Assembly (NCBI GenBank): GCA_020860365.1
Contig: JAJBUL010000157.1
Coordinates: forward strand, 1 to 36,538
Origin: Clostridiales bacterium
GTDB lineage: Bacteria; Bacillota; Clostridia; Lachnospirales; Lachnospiraceae
Length of the DNA stretch: 36,538 nt
Reading direction: 5' to 3'
Below are positions 27,328 through 36,034 of the stretch, one piece after another. The stretch's first letter is position 1. Every line of letters starts with the position of its first letter. The notes under the pieces were generated by a model. It did no database searches, was not told the DNA's origin, and worked only from the letters and a program-made list of their open reading frames with translations. The position numbers were made by a program, and so were the translations under genes.

Positions 27328-27418
27328 TTTTTTCTTTCACTTTTTCTGTGGAGTGCGCAGCACAGGTTTTACAAGTAACAACCTGCCAGCCACCTCCCTT
27401 TTTTGTCGCCCTGAAGTG

Positions 27419-27446
27419 TTGATTTACCTGCAAATTTATGTATAAT
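27419..27446 (+). promoter_or_regulatory. Promoter of the small gene / AAA-9 ATPase pair
   Basis: TTGATT (27419-27424), 16-base spacer, TATAAT (27441-27446) on the plus strand, about 57 bases before the small gene start. This and the clpB promoter share the 395-base divergent gap. Confidence 0.6.
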
Positions 27447-27509
27447 GGTCATAGTAGGGGAGAAACGAAGCAGCCGCTTCGGAATAGATAAATTTTTGAA
27501 GGGGAGTTT

Positions 27510-27686
27510 ATGCGGGACATTGAACGAGCTTATGCTACTCACTATGTGGATGGCCAAAGGATAGCGGAACTGAAAGCGGAGGCAGAACGAAAAAAAGCTG
27601 CACTGATGGAACTGGATACATGTGCTGGTACAGATTCAGGAGAATCTGCGTCTGATATGGGAGGAGCGTTTATCTATGGAAGATAA
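27510..27686 (+). CDS. Small protein of 58 residues, coupled to the following ATPase
   Basis: ATG at 27510 is preceded by GAAGGGGAG, a strong ribosome site, and by a good promoter. The protein begins MRDIERAYATHYVDGQ and has a charged helical middle (about 18-36, alternating Glu/Lys/Ala) and a Gly/Ser-rich tail. It is not recognised. Its stop (27684-27686) overlaps the ATG of the downstream ATPase gene by 11 bases, and the ATPase's ribosome site lies inside it, so translational coupling is likely. It could be an accessory or regulatory partner of the ATPase, a leader peptide, or the remnant of a larger gene. Confidence 0.6.
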   Translation: MRDIERAYATHYVDGQRIAELKAEAERKKAALMELDTCAGTDSGESASDMGGAFIYGR

Positions 27687-29403
27687 TAATAGGAAGAAAA
27701 AGCTCCCGATTGGGATTGATGATTTTGCGGAAATCCGCACTGAAGGTTTCTATTATGTAGACAAGACGGCGATGATCAGGGATTTGTTGAATGCGTGGGG
27801 CAAAGTGAATCTTTTTACGCGTCCACGGCGTTTTGGAAAATCCCTGAATATGAGTATGCTGAAAACTTTCCTGGAGATTGGATGCGATAAGTCATTATTT
27901 GAAGGACTGGAAATTTCCAAAGATACACAGCTTTGTGAAAAATACATGGGACAGTTTCCCGTGATTTCCATTAGCTTAAAAACGATCCATGGAAGCAATT
28001 ATGAATTTGCAAAAAGTGAACTCTGTACCGTTATTGCAAAAGAAGCGCTAAGATTTCAATTTTTATTGACAAGCGAAAAACTGACTGATCATGAAAAAAA
28101 GTTATATAACCAGCTGATCAAAGTTGACGACTCATTGAATGGCACTTTTGCTATGTCAGAATCGACTATTACAAGCAGCCTGAACACCCTGTCTATGCTT
28201 TTGGAAAAGTATTATGGGCGTAAAGTGATTATCCTGATTGATGAGAATGATGTGCCCCTGGCAAAAGCAAATGAGCGCAACTATTATGATGATATGATTG
28301 TCCTGATCCGGAATATGTTGGATGCTGCATTAAAGTCAAACCAGAACCTTTATTTTGCAGTCATGACCGGTTGTCTGAGAGTTTCAAAAGAAAGCATTTT
28401 TACTGGTTTGAACAATCCAAAAATATATTCTCTTTTAGATACGAGATGTGAGGAACGATTCGGATTTACAGACACAGAAGTACAGCAGATGCTGGAATAT
28501 TATGGTCTTTCTACCTATTATGATATAACGAAAGAATGGTATGATGGATACAGGGTTGCCAATACCTATGTTTATAACCCATGGGACGTTATCAACTGGT
28601 GTGACCAGCTGCTCACTGGCACCGACAAGAAACCAAAGAGCTATTGGAAAAATTCCAGTGGAAATGAAGAAGTGAAAAAGTTCATCCGGCGGATGGGCAA
28701 CGGCGTGACTAAAGCACAGATTGAACGGCTGATATCAGGTGAAACCGTACAGAAAAAAATCGAAGAACAGCTGACCTACAATATCATGTACGACAACGTT
28801 GAAAATATGTGGAGCCTGCTGTTTGCAACCGGTTACCTGACGCCGAGCGAGATGCCGGATGGCAATCTGGCCCGCCTGAAAATTCCGAATAACGAAGTTC
28901 GCGATATTTTCAGCGAGTTTATTCTGGAATTGTTTGAAGAGAAGGTTGCAGAAGATGGCACTCTGGTGACAGAGTTCTGCAACGCACTGAAAAATAGCGA
29001 TTCTGCCGATGTCGAACGTGTCTTTACGAAGGGGATGGGAAAGACAATCAGCATCCGCGACACAGCGGTAAGAAAAGAGTTTAAGGAAAACTTCTATCAT
29101 GGCCTGATCCTTGGAATCATGCTTTTTAAAAGCGATTGGGGCGTTACCTCAAACCGGGAATCAGGCGATGGATATTATGATATCCAGATTGAAATCGAGG
29201 AGGAAGAAATCGGCATTATCATCGAAGTGAAATATGCAGAAGGCGGAGATCTTGATGCGGCATGTGCAGAAGCCCTGGATCAGATCAATAAGAACAATTA
29301 CACAGCCGAATTGAAAGAAGATGATATGCACAAAATCCTCAAATACGGTATTGCCTGTTACAAAAAGCAGTGCAAGGTCGTATTAGAGCGTGAATCAATT
29401 TAA
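27676..29403 (+). CDS. AAA-ATPase-like protein with PD-(D/E)XK nuclease domain (AAA_9/DUF1703)
   Basis: 575 residues from the ATG at 27676 (GGGAGGAG nine bases upstream; 18 in-frame codons before it ignored). The N-terminal AAA_9 domain opens with LPIGIDDFAEIRTEGFYYVDKT, then Walker A TRPRRFGKS (about 48-56) and Walker B VIILIDENDVPL, where relatives usually have DEYDVPL. The sensor-like MTGCLRVSKESIFTGLNN segment follows. The C-terminal DUF1703 domain has the nuclease-fold core YYDIQIEIEEEEIGIIIEVKY (about 506-526): D, then E-V-K. Such proteins occur in many copies in gut Firmicutes and Bacteroidetes with no proven role. It follows a coupled small gene and is closed by a good terminator. A homologue is at 33464-35155. 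Confidence 0.9.
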   Translation: MEDNNRKKKLPIGIDDFAEIRTEGFYYVDKTAMIRDLLNAWGKVNLFTRPRRFGKSLNMSMLKTFLEIGCDKSLFEGLEISKDTQLCEKYMGQFPVISISLKTIHGSNYEFAKSELCTVIAKEALRFQFLLTSEKLTDHEKKLYNQLIKVDDSLNGTFAMSESTITSSLNTLSMLLEKYYGRKVIILIDENDVPLAKANERNYYDDMIVLIRNMLDAALKSNQNLYFAVMTGCLRVSKESIFTGLNNPKIYSLLDTRCEERFGFTDTEVQQMLEYYGLSTYYDITKEWYDGYRVANTYVYNPWDVINWCDQLLTGTDKKPKSYWKNSSGNEEVKKFIRRMGNGVTKAQIERLISGETVQKKIEEQLTYNIMYDNVENMWSLLFATGYLTPSEMPDGNLARLKIPNNEVRDIFSEFILELFEEKVAEDGTLVTEFCNALKNSDSADVERVFTKGMGKTISIRDTAVRKEFKENFYHGLILGIMLFKSDWGVTSNRESGDGYYDIQIEIEEEEIGIIIEVKYAEGGDLDAACAEALDQINKNNYTAELKEDDMHKILKYGIACYKKQCKVVLERESI

Positions 29404-29446
29404 ACAGTCTCGGCTTAGTCTTTCACACGATTCTGTATATAAGAAA

Positions 29447-29477
29447 GGCAGGAACTATTTTTCGTTCCTGCCCTTTT
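29447..29477 (+). terminator. Terminator of the AAA_9 ATPase gene
   Basis: 9-bp perfect stem GGCAGGAAC (29447-29455) with GTTCCTGCC (29464-29472), loop 8 bases, then CTTTT. It lies 44 bases after the stop codon, at the left of a 422-base gap that otherwise holds only the repeat copy and the gdhA terminator. Confidence 0.85.
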
Positions 29478-29556
29478 GCATCTTATCTGCAATGTATTTT
29501 CTTTTTATGCGGCTTCTTTTCCATGAGGGAAGTTCCAAAAACTTTCCTGTTGCAAT

Positions 29557-29648
29557 CAGATAGGGGAAACGCCCTTCTCCCCTATCTGCTGCGCCAGGCG
29601 TGTGCGGCGCAAGCCGCAAATTTCCACACCCGGCTCTGCACATATAAA
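29557..29648. repeat. Hairpin-rich repeat, copy 2
   Basis: A 10-bp stem CAGATAGGGG/CCCCTATCTG (29557-29566 with 29579-29588) precedes the core 29603-29648, which holds the hairpin TGCGGC-GCAA-GCCGCA and the conserved CCCGGC-N-CTGC-N-CATA block. The core matches 24067-24112 without gaps. The loop is GCAA, a GNRA tetraloop, which supports a folded RNA or single-stranded DNA form. Stop codons in all frames make a protein unlikely. Confidence 0.7.
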
Positions 29649-29674
29649 ATTGGGCAGGCGTCTCCGCCTGCCCA
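29645..29674 (-). terminator. Terminator of gdhA
   Basis: 10-bp stem TGGGCAGGCG (29651-29660) with CGCCTGCCCA (29665-29674), loop TCTC, followed on the minus strand by ATTTTATAT. It lies about 150 bases past the gdhA stop codon. Confidence 0.7.
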
Positions 29675-29825
29675 GGTCTATGCGTGGAAACACAGAAAGG
29701 AGGTCATACGGATCACACCGCAATAAATCCCACGCATAAATGTTATACATGATTATAAAACGTATCTTTCCAGAACAGCGGACATCAACGATGCATATTT
29801 CCCGGAATGCTTTCACAAAATCCGA

Positions 29826-31169
<1,344 letters not shown>

Positions 31170-31192
31170 TTAGCCCCCTTGCTAAATTTTGT

Positions 31193-31250
31193 GTAATGAT
31201 TCAGTACAGTATTAAAGTAAAAGGCCACAGACTGCCCTCTGGATCATTAC
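31193..31250 (-). other. Inverted repeat in the gdhA leader
   Basis: GTAATGAT (31193-31200) pairs with ATCATTAC (31243-31250) across 42 bases, from near the predicted transcription start to about 30 bases before the start codon. A leader RNA structure is possible; no known riboswitch is recognised. Confidence 0.4.
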
Positions 31251-31251
31251 A

Positions 31252-31286
31252 ATTATATTTATGGAAACGGCATACCGTCCGTTTCC
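31252..31286 (-). promoter_or_regulatory. gdhA promoter with inverted repeat at the -35
   Basis: On the minus strand the -10 TATAAT (31252-31257) has no good -35 at the right distance. Instead GGAAACGG (31263-31270) and CCGTTTCC (31279-31286), a perfect 8-bp inverted repeat with an 8-base centre, covers that place. This is typical of an operator or activator site. Confidence 0.5.
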
Positions 31287-31387
31287 ACTCGTTCCTGTGC
31301 GACCTTACCCAGCTACATGTCTTTTTTTCAGGTTCCAAATGATCAAACACAGACATTCCCTTCCATGTCCGATACGCCTCTCAACAC
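31287..31387. other. Spacer between gdhA promoter and htrA terminator
   Basis: Middle of the 406-base gap between gdhA and htrA. No gene, strong hairpin or promoter is seen here. Confidence 0.4.
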
Positions 31388-31418
31388 AGAAAATACCCGT
31401 GGCAGACGCCACGGGTAT
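31388..31418 (-). terminator. Terminator of the htrA gene
   Basis: 11-bp perfect stem ATACCCGTGGC (31393-31403) with GCCACGGGTAT (31408-31418), loop AGAC, followed on the minus strand by TTTCTGTG. It lies about 150 bases past the protease stop codon. Confidence 0.75.
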
Positions 31419-31569
31419 CTCAGCTGTTTGCTCCGTCGCACACATGCGGATTTATTATACACGCTTGTGTTTTCTTTTGCAATTGGTTTTCCGTTCAAAA
31501 TCACGGTTTTTCAGACTTTTTTCGGATTTTTTCTGCCCGAAGCGATCGGAAACCTTCCTGACATAGGAC

Positions 31570-32910
31570 TTAATTGTTTCCAGATGCACCACTTCTGTCT
31601 CTTGACGGCTGAGAATCTCCGGAATCATCTGTACCTGTCGAATCATCCGTGCTCTCCGTCTGATAATCTGACAGCAGACCCAGCGTCAGTTCAACGGTTT
31701 CCTCAATATAAGTGCCATTCGACTGATAGCTTACCACAATCTCGACCGTCTCGCCTCCCGCATAATAAGCAAGCAGTTCTTTCAGCTCCGTCATGGAGTT
31801 TACCGTCGTGCTGTCAAATTTTGTGATAACATACCCTGCCTGCAGGCCTGCCGCTGCTGCCGGGCTGTCCTCTGCTACTTCCGTGATATAGATGCCTTCC
31901 GGAATCCCATATACACTGGACATCTCAGAAGATACTTCCTGTCCGGTAATACCAATATACGCGCTATCCTCTTCGCTGACCGTTTCCGTTCTGGTCTTCT
32001 TGTTCATCAGATCCTCAATAATATCGGTCACGTCTGAGATCGGAATCGCGTAACCCATGCCCTCTACGCCTGTATCGGCCGCCTTCGCGGAATTGATGCC
32101 AATCACACGTCCATTCATGTCAAGCAGCGGACCGCCGCTGTTGCCGGCGTTGATCGCCGCATCCGTCTGGATCATCTCCGCGGTATAAGAATCGAGCTCA
32201 ATCGTGCGGTTCAGTGCACTGACAATCCCCGTCGTCACCGACTGGCCATACCCAAGCGCATTGCCGATCGCCACCACCTGCTCACCAAGCTGCAGGTCAT
32301 CCGAACTGCCGATTTCCGCAATTGAGATTTCCGACATCGTGTCGCTCGAAATATCGTCAAGCTGTACCGCTACCACCGCGATATCAATCGACGCGTCCGT
32401 GCCCTTGATCACAGCCTCCGCAGCTGTCTCATCAATAAAGCCAACCGAAAGCTCCGTCGCATCCTCTACCACATGATAATTCGTCAGGATCAAAAGCTCC
32501 GTGTCGTTCTCTCCAATGATAATACCAGAGCCAACGCTGACACTCTCATACGTAGTCGTTTCTCCACTGTCATAACCATACCCGTAGAAATATCCATAAT
32601 AACCGCCGTAATAGTTTTCAAGCTCCGTCACAGAGGTATTTGTGATCGTTACAACCGACGGCAGAGCCTTCGCCGCTACCTCCGCGACTGTCAGTGTTCC
32701 GGAAGAACTGCCACTGGATGAACTCTCTTCTGTCACACTGTCATCCGATACCGTCGTCAGCAGAGTCGTCGTACTCTCTTCCATATCCGACTCTGATGCA
32801 AAGGTTGTCGCGACCACCGTCTCCTTCGATGCAAAACCAGTCAGCCCCGCGACTGCGCCCACTGTCAAAACTCCTGCTAAAACAACTGAAATAACGTTCT
32901 TGTTCTTCAT
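31570..32910 (-). CDS. HtrA/DegP-type serine protease with PDZ domain
   Basis: 446 residues, start ATG six bases after GAGGGG. Surface quality-control protease. An N-terminal hydrophobic segment (about 6-27) acts as signal or anchor, then a Ser/Thr/Glu-rich linker (about 38-72). The trypsin-like domain has H146 (TNYHVVED), D176 (SIDIAVV) and S258 (GNSGGPL). One PDZ domain follows (about 315-415), with a polar tail. The loop before the protease core carries an unusual Tyr/Gly-rich run (about 99-113). Only one PDZ, as in Gram-positive HtrA. Not adjacent to other envelope-stress genes; no clear promoter was found in the disturbed sequence upstream. Confidence 0.93.
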   Translation of the reverse strand: MKNKNVISVVLAGVLTVGAVAGLTGFASKETVVATTFASESDMEESTTTLLTTVSDDSVTEESSSSGSSSGTLTVAEVAAKALPSVVTITNTSVTELENYYGGYYGYFYGYGYDSGETTTYESVSVGSGIIIGENDTELLILTNYHVVEDATELSVGFIDETAAEAVIKGTDASIDIAVVAVQLDDISSDTMSEISIAEIGSSDDLQLGEQVVAIGNALGYGQSVTTGIVSALNRTIELDSYTAEMIQTDAAINAGNSGGPLLDMNGRVIGINSAKAADTGVEGMGYAIPISDVTDIIEDLMNKKTRTETVSEEDSAYIGITGQEVSSEMSSVYGIPEGIYITEVAEDSPAAAAGLQAGYVITKFDSTTVNSMTELKELLAYYAGGETVEIVVSYQSNGTYIEETVELTLGLLSDYQTESTDDSTGTDDSGDSQPSRDRSGASGNN

Positions 32911-33485
32911 AAGTAACCCCTCGCTTTCCTAAACTGTAGTACCCTGTCCCGAACGAGAGGCATTGGATCAACCGCACCCTCGCGGAACAAATCACATATA
33001 TCAAAGATCAATGCAGCCAGCCGCAGATGCCGGATCGGATTCTGTAGCATCGTGCATGGCTTTTTTTGATGCTGAGGGTAGTATAAATTTCCGGTTTGAC
33101 CGATTTGTGTTAGAAATGTGGCTGATATGTGGCAAGTTTGTGTCTTTTTTGTGAACGCGCGAAGAGCAGGCAGGTCGCACAGGCAGAGAGTAACATTTGG
33201 ATTGTTTCTCATCTCTTCCACAATCCTCTGCCTGGTCGGATTCAATCGCACTATCGATTTATCCCCTACTTTATCCCCTACCTTTCCTCCATCTTTTGTC
33301 GAGAAGACGGTAAATGGGATAGTTACCACAATCGGATTCTCCCGGAATTCAAAAGCTTCCTGTCCATATACCTTTGTAATCAAAGGAACTCCACGGCCGG
33401 AGCGCTCACTGATGTGCAGCTGCAGAAAAATATCAGAAAGTTTCTGATTCGGCGAATCGGTCGCTATAATCCCAGCCTCACGCAT
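32907..33485 (-). pseudogene. C-terminal remnant of an AlbA_2/Schlafen-type ATP-binding regulator
   Basis: The 192-codon frame starts with an ATG at 33485 (AAAGGAG nine bases upstream, inside the previous gene). Residues 1 to about 97 match the end of the ATP-binding domain and following linker of AlbA_2-type regulators: SERSGRGVPLITKVYGQEAFEFRE, then TIPF, GDKVGDK and LNPTRQRIVEEMRNNPNV. The N-terminal DNA-binding (AlbA_2) and most of the ATPase domain are missing. After about residue 100 the sequence no longer resembles the family (Cys-, Leu- and His-rich) and runs into the htrA start. Most likely debris of a once larger gene, overlapping the end of the 33464-35155 gene by 22 bases. Whether it is translated is unknown. 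Confidence 0.6.
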
Positions 33486-35155
33486 ATTTCCTGTCTCCTT
33501 TCGCGCAAAACTTCTACCTTACACGTATGGCGCTTATTCGGATCCTTTCTGTCATACGCGATACCAACAGCAAGAATCCTGCCGGTACATTTCGGCCTGT
33601 CTCCCAGTTTGCCGTCAAATCCAAGCACATAATTTCGATCTCTGATCTGTTGAATCGCGCTTTCCACGGTATCGTCAACTTTCAATTCTACAATAAATCC
33701 ATCATCCGTTTCCCTGTAAGGATAAAAGATAAAATCTACATAGCCTTTCCCGGCTCTGTCCTCCTGCCAGATATCATAAAATTCTCGCGCCTGAAGATAT
33801 ACAAACGTGATCACTTTTGAAAGCTCAGCTTCATCACTGTAGCGAATCAAAGGACTCTCTGTGTCATGTACCCGTTCCAGAATTTCAAGCATAGTCTTCG
33901 TATCTCCAGCCAATGTAGCCTTCAGCATTCTGCCCGACTCAACCGCAAGCCTGTGCATATATCCGAAATCTGATTTTTGCTTCACCATATCAGCAAATTT
34001 GTCCATCAGTTCTTTATTCGGAATGGATACACAGCCTTTCGAACAGGTAAGGAAACCATACACCACCATCGCGGAATAAATCTCGTCTCTGGTATTTAAC
34101 TCCATAGAAGTTGATGCGTATTCCTGTACATTCGCAGGAACAGATCCTCCGGCGATCATTTCCGTAATCTCCTCCCTGATCTTGCCGGTATCCGCTTTCA
34201 CATAATAATAAATCTCATCATATGGTCCTGAACTAGTCCAGTAACTGCCTGTCTGATTGTCACTCAGCGCCCCTACCACCGACCGCGGATTGTACAGCCG
34301 TATGCCGGAAAACGTCTGATACCCGTCATACCAGTATGACAGATCTTCTCTGGACAGCCTTGGATGTTCCTGTACTTTCCGGTATCTCTGATACAGGTCG
34401 TCCACTTCTGCATCGGTAAAGCCAAAATACGCACTGTACTTTTCTTTCGAAGCCATGGTATACTCAAAAAACATATTCAGTTCCGAACCACTGGAGTACT
34501 TCGCAATCGGCAAAATGCCCGTCATATAAGCCATCTCCACATACGATTTGTCTTTCAGCAGATTGCTCAAAAACTTTGTAAAAGTCTCCCGATCCGCATC
34601 TGTTGCAAAAGACTGATGGTAAATATAATCCCACTCGTCCAGGACAAAGATAAATTTTTCGCCGCCGCAGTATTCATAAACAGCCGTCAACGCATCCCAG
34701 ATGGTGTCATCTTTCTCAATTCCAGCATCCGGATACGCCATTCTCAGATCCTTGAGCAGCCTCTTCTTTATCCTGGCAATATAGCTTGTATAGGTCACTG
34801 TTCCATCCGGCAATTCGTTAAACGAAATGCGGATGACATTATGCATGTTCCGATGCTTTTTATACCAGTCACAGGATGCCACCTGCAGGGTGTCAAATTC
34901 CGCGCTGCTGTCTATCCCTTTGCCGAAATAGGCAGCAATCATATTTGCAATCACTGTCTTTCCAAACCGCCTGGGTCTGGTAACGCACACATACTTCGGA
35001 TCTTTTCCTTTTCCTCCTGCGTTCTTTGCCGGATTCTTTAATTCCAGAATCGGCACAAGTTCCTTCAGAATACCTGATTTATCCACAAAATAGGTGAGCG
35101 AATAGTCTTCCCGGAACAGGCTGTACGCGCCTGTTCCGTTCAAATAAAATCCCAT
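33464..35155 (-). CDS. AAA-ATPase-like protein with PD-(D/E)XK nuclease domain (AAA_9/DUF1703), second copy
   Basis: 563 residues from MGFYLNGTGAY at 35155 (AAAGGAG ten bases upstream; 20 further in-frame codons ignored). AAA_9 domain with FVDKSGIL, Walker A TRPRRFGKT (about 59-67), Walker B FIFVLDEWDYIY (about 165-176), and sensor segment YMTGILPIAKY. The C-terminal domain has the nuclease core GYVDFIFYPYRETDDGFIVELKVDD (D then E-L-K). Same architecture as the 27676-29403 protein but clearly divergent, and here the Walker B DEWD is normal. No partner gene is evident. Downstream and upstream are gene fragments, a setting often seen around accessory or defence genes. Confidence 0.9.
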   Translation of the reverse strand: MGFYLNGTGAYSLFREDYSLTYFVDKSGILKELVPILELKNPAKNAGGKGKDPKYVCVTRPRRFGKTVIANMIAAYFGKGIDSSAEFDTLQVASCDWYKKHRNMHNVIRISFNELPDGTVTYTSYIARIKKRLLKDLRMAYPDAGIEKDDTIWDALTAVYEYCGGEKFIFVLDEWDYIYHQSFATDADRETFTKFLSNLLKDKSYVEMAYMTGILPIAKYSSGSELNMFFEYTMASKEKYSAYFGFTDAEVDDLYQRYRKVQEHPRLSREDLSYWYDGYQTFSGIRLYNPRSVVGALSDNQTGSYWTSSGPYDEIYYYVKADTGKIREEITEMIAGGSVPANVQEYASTSMELNTRDEIYSAMVVYGFLTCSKGCVSIPNKELMDKFADMVKQKSDFGYMHRLAVESGRMLKATLAGDTKTMLEILERVHDTESPLIRYSDEAELSKVITFVYLQAREFYDIWQEDRAGKGYVDFIFYPYRETDDGFIVELKVDDTVESAIQQIRDRNYVLGFDGKLGDRPKCTGRILAVGIAYDRKDPNKRHTCKVEVLRERRQEICVRLGL

Positions 35156-35306
35156 AGTTTCGCACGCTCCTTTCCTTCCCAATCGAACAGAACATTCCTT
35201 TCGTGATAAATCCATTCTGCTAAATCAAATCTGCAGCCAGCCGTCGCATAGCATAACACATATCGTCATAACTTTTCTGTTAATACTTTATACTCCGCTG
35301 TTCTTT
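35156..35306. other. Upstream region of the second AAA_9 gene
   Basis: AT-rich stretch that should hold the promoter of the 33464-35155 gene on the minus strand. No convincing -35/-10 pair was picked out, and nothing else was seen. Confidence 0.3.
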
Positions 35307-35456
35307 TTAATATTCATCCCTCAAATCCTCAGCAAGATATGCGTCGCTCATACAATGCATATCAGAAACGCCGTCTTTCACAAACTGATATAATTCTGAG
35401 TGATAAAAGAAGTCCAGCGATTTCGTACTTTCTTTAAAGTATAAAAAGTATAACAC
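35307..35456 (-). CDS. Short fragment or small protein of about 49 residues
   Basis: Open frame from a GTG at 35456 to TAA at 35307, with protein-like composition (KESTKSLDFFYHSELYQFV, then DMHCMSDAYLAEDLRDEY). There is no convincing ribosome site, and the start is arbitrary. It is not recognised, and may be the C-terminal end of a lost gene next to the IS66 remnant. It is listed because codon pattern and composition look coding. Confidence 0.35.
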   Translation of the reverse strand: MLYFLYFKESTKSLDFFYHSELYQFVKDGVSDMHCMSDAYLAEDLRDEY

Positions 35457-35477
35457 AATGTGCATATTCTTACCATA

Positions 35478-35900
35478 TCAAAAAGCGCAATCTTTTGTAA
35501 ACGATAAATAATCCGGCGTATATAAAGCTTCCGTCACCAAGTAGGAAGCCTCTGTCAAATCGGTAGTTTCCCTTTGTTCTCTGGTGTTTCCGTTTTTGTA
35601 TCCATCGCCCCGGAACATCGTTCCTTTCAGCCATGACCAGAAGCTGGCCCAGATGGGTGTCTCCAGTTCAAGCCGTTTTGCCTTCCGGTCATCTGCGGAC
35701 AGGTCTTTGAGCGTCCGCTCAACCTTGAACAGCTGGTTGCAGTAATGCATGCCGATTTCGGGCAGGAGTTTTCGTTTCCTGCATATAGCGCACCCGTTCC
35801 ACTTTGGCCGGGGTGATCCGCAGATCCTCGCGCACAAACTGCCAGCCAGGGTTTCCATCGGAGTATCGCAATCAGGGTACAGCCTCTGACCGTCCGGCAC
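35478..35900 (-). pseudogene. IS66-family transposase (TnpC) remnant with internal deletion
   Basis: From 35900 the frame reads CDTPMETLAG, part of the zinc-binding region. An overlapping frame then gives FVREDLRITPAKVERVRYMQ, the adjoining conserved stretch. The first frame resumes with LLPEIGMHYCNQLFKVERTL and KRLELETPIWASFWSWLKG, which in intact TnpC lies in the C-terminal third. The whole catalytic DDE centre is missing. The last 46 residues (from about 35621 to 35478) do not look like IS66 and may be host sequence beyond the break. No terminal repeats or the TnpA/TnpB partners are seen. Inactive debris. Confidence 0.7.
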
Positions 35901-36034
35901 AGGACAGCAACTCTTTCATGAGCCGCTGTCCTCACTTTGAATTACAGGAATTTCTTTATAATGACTTTGCCAGAGTTTTGATCGATGCCACCGCTCAGTT
36001 TCAGCCTGTAAGTGACACTGAATTCTTCTGTTTT
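35901..36034. other. Spacer between IS66 remnant and repeat protein gene
   Basis: 134 bases with no gene of its own. The right part lies just downstream of the surface-protein stop codon but shows no clear terminator hairpin. Confidence 0.35.

Noticed and set aside
29556-29816. 86-codon minus-strand open frame over repeat copy 2
   Set aside because: Runs through the hairpin repeat and the gdhA terminator, with no ribosome site; a chance frame over non-coding structure.
35627-35935. 102-codon minus-strand frame
   Set aside because: Out-of-frame shadow of the IS66 remnant.
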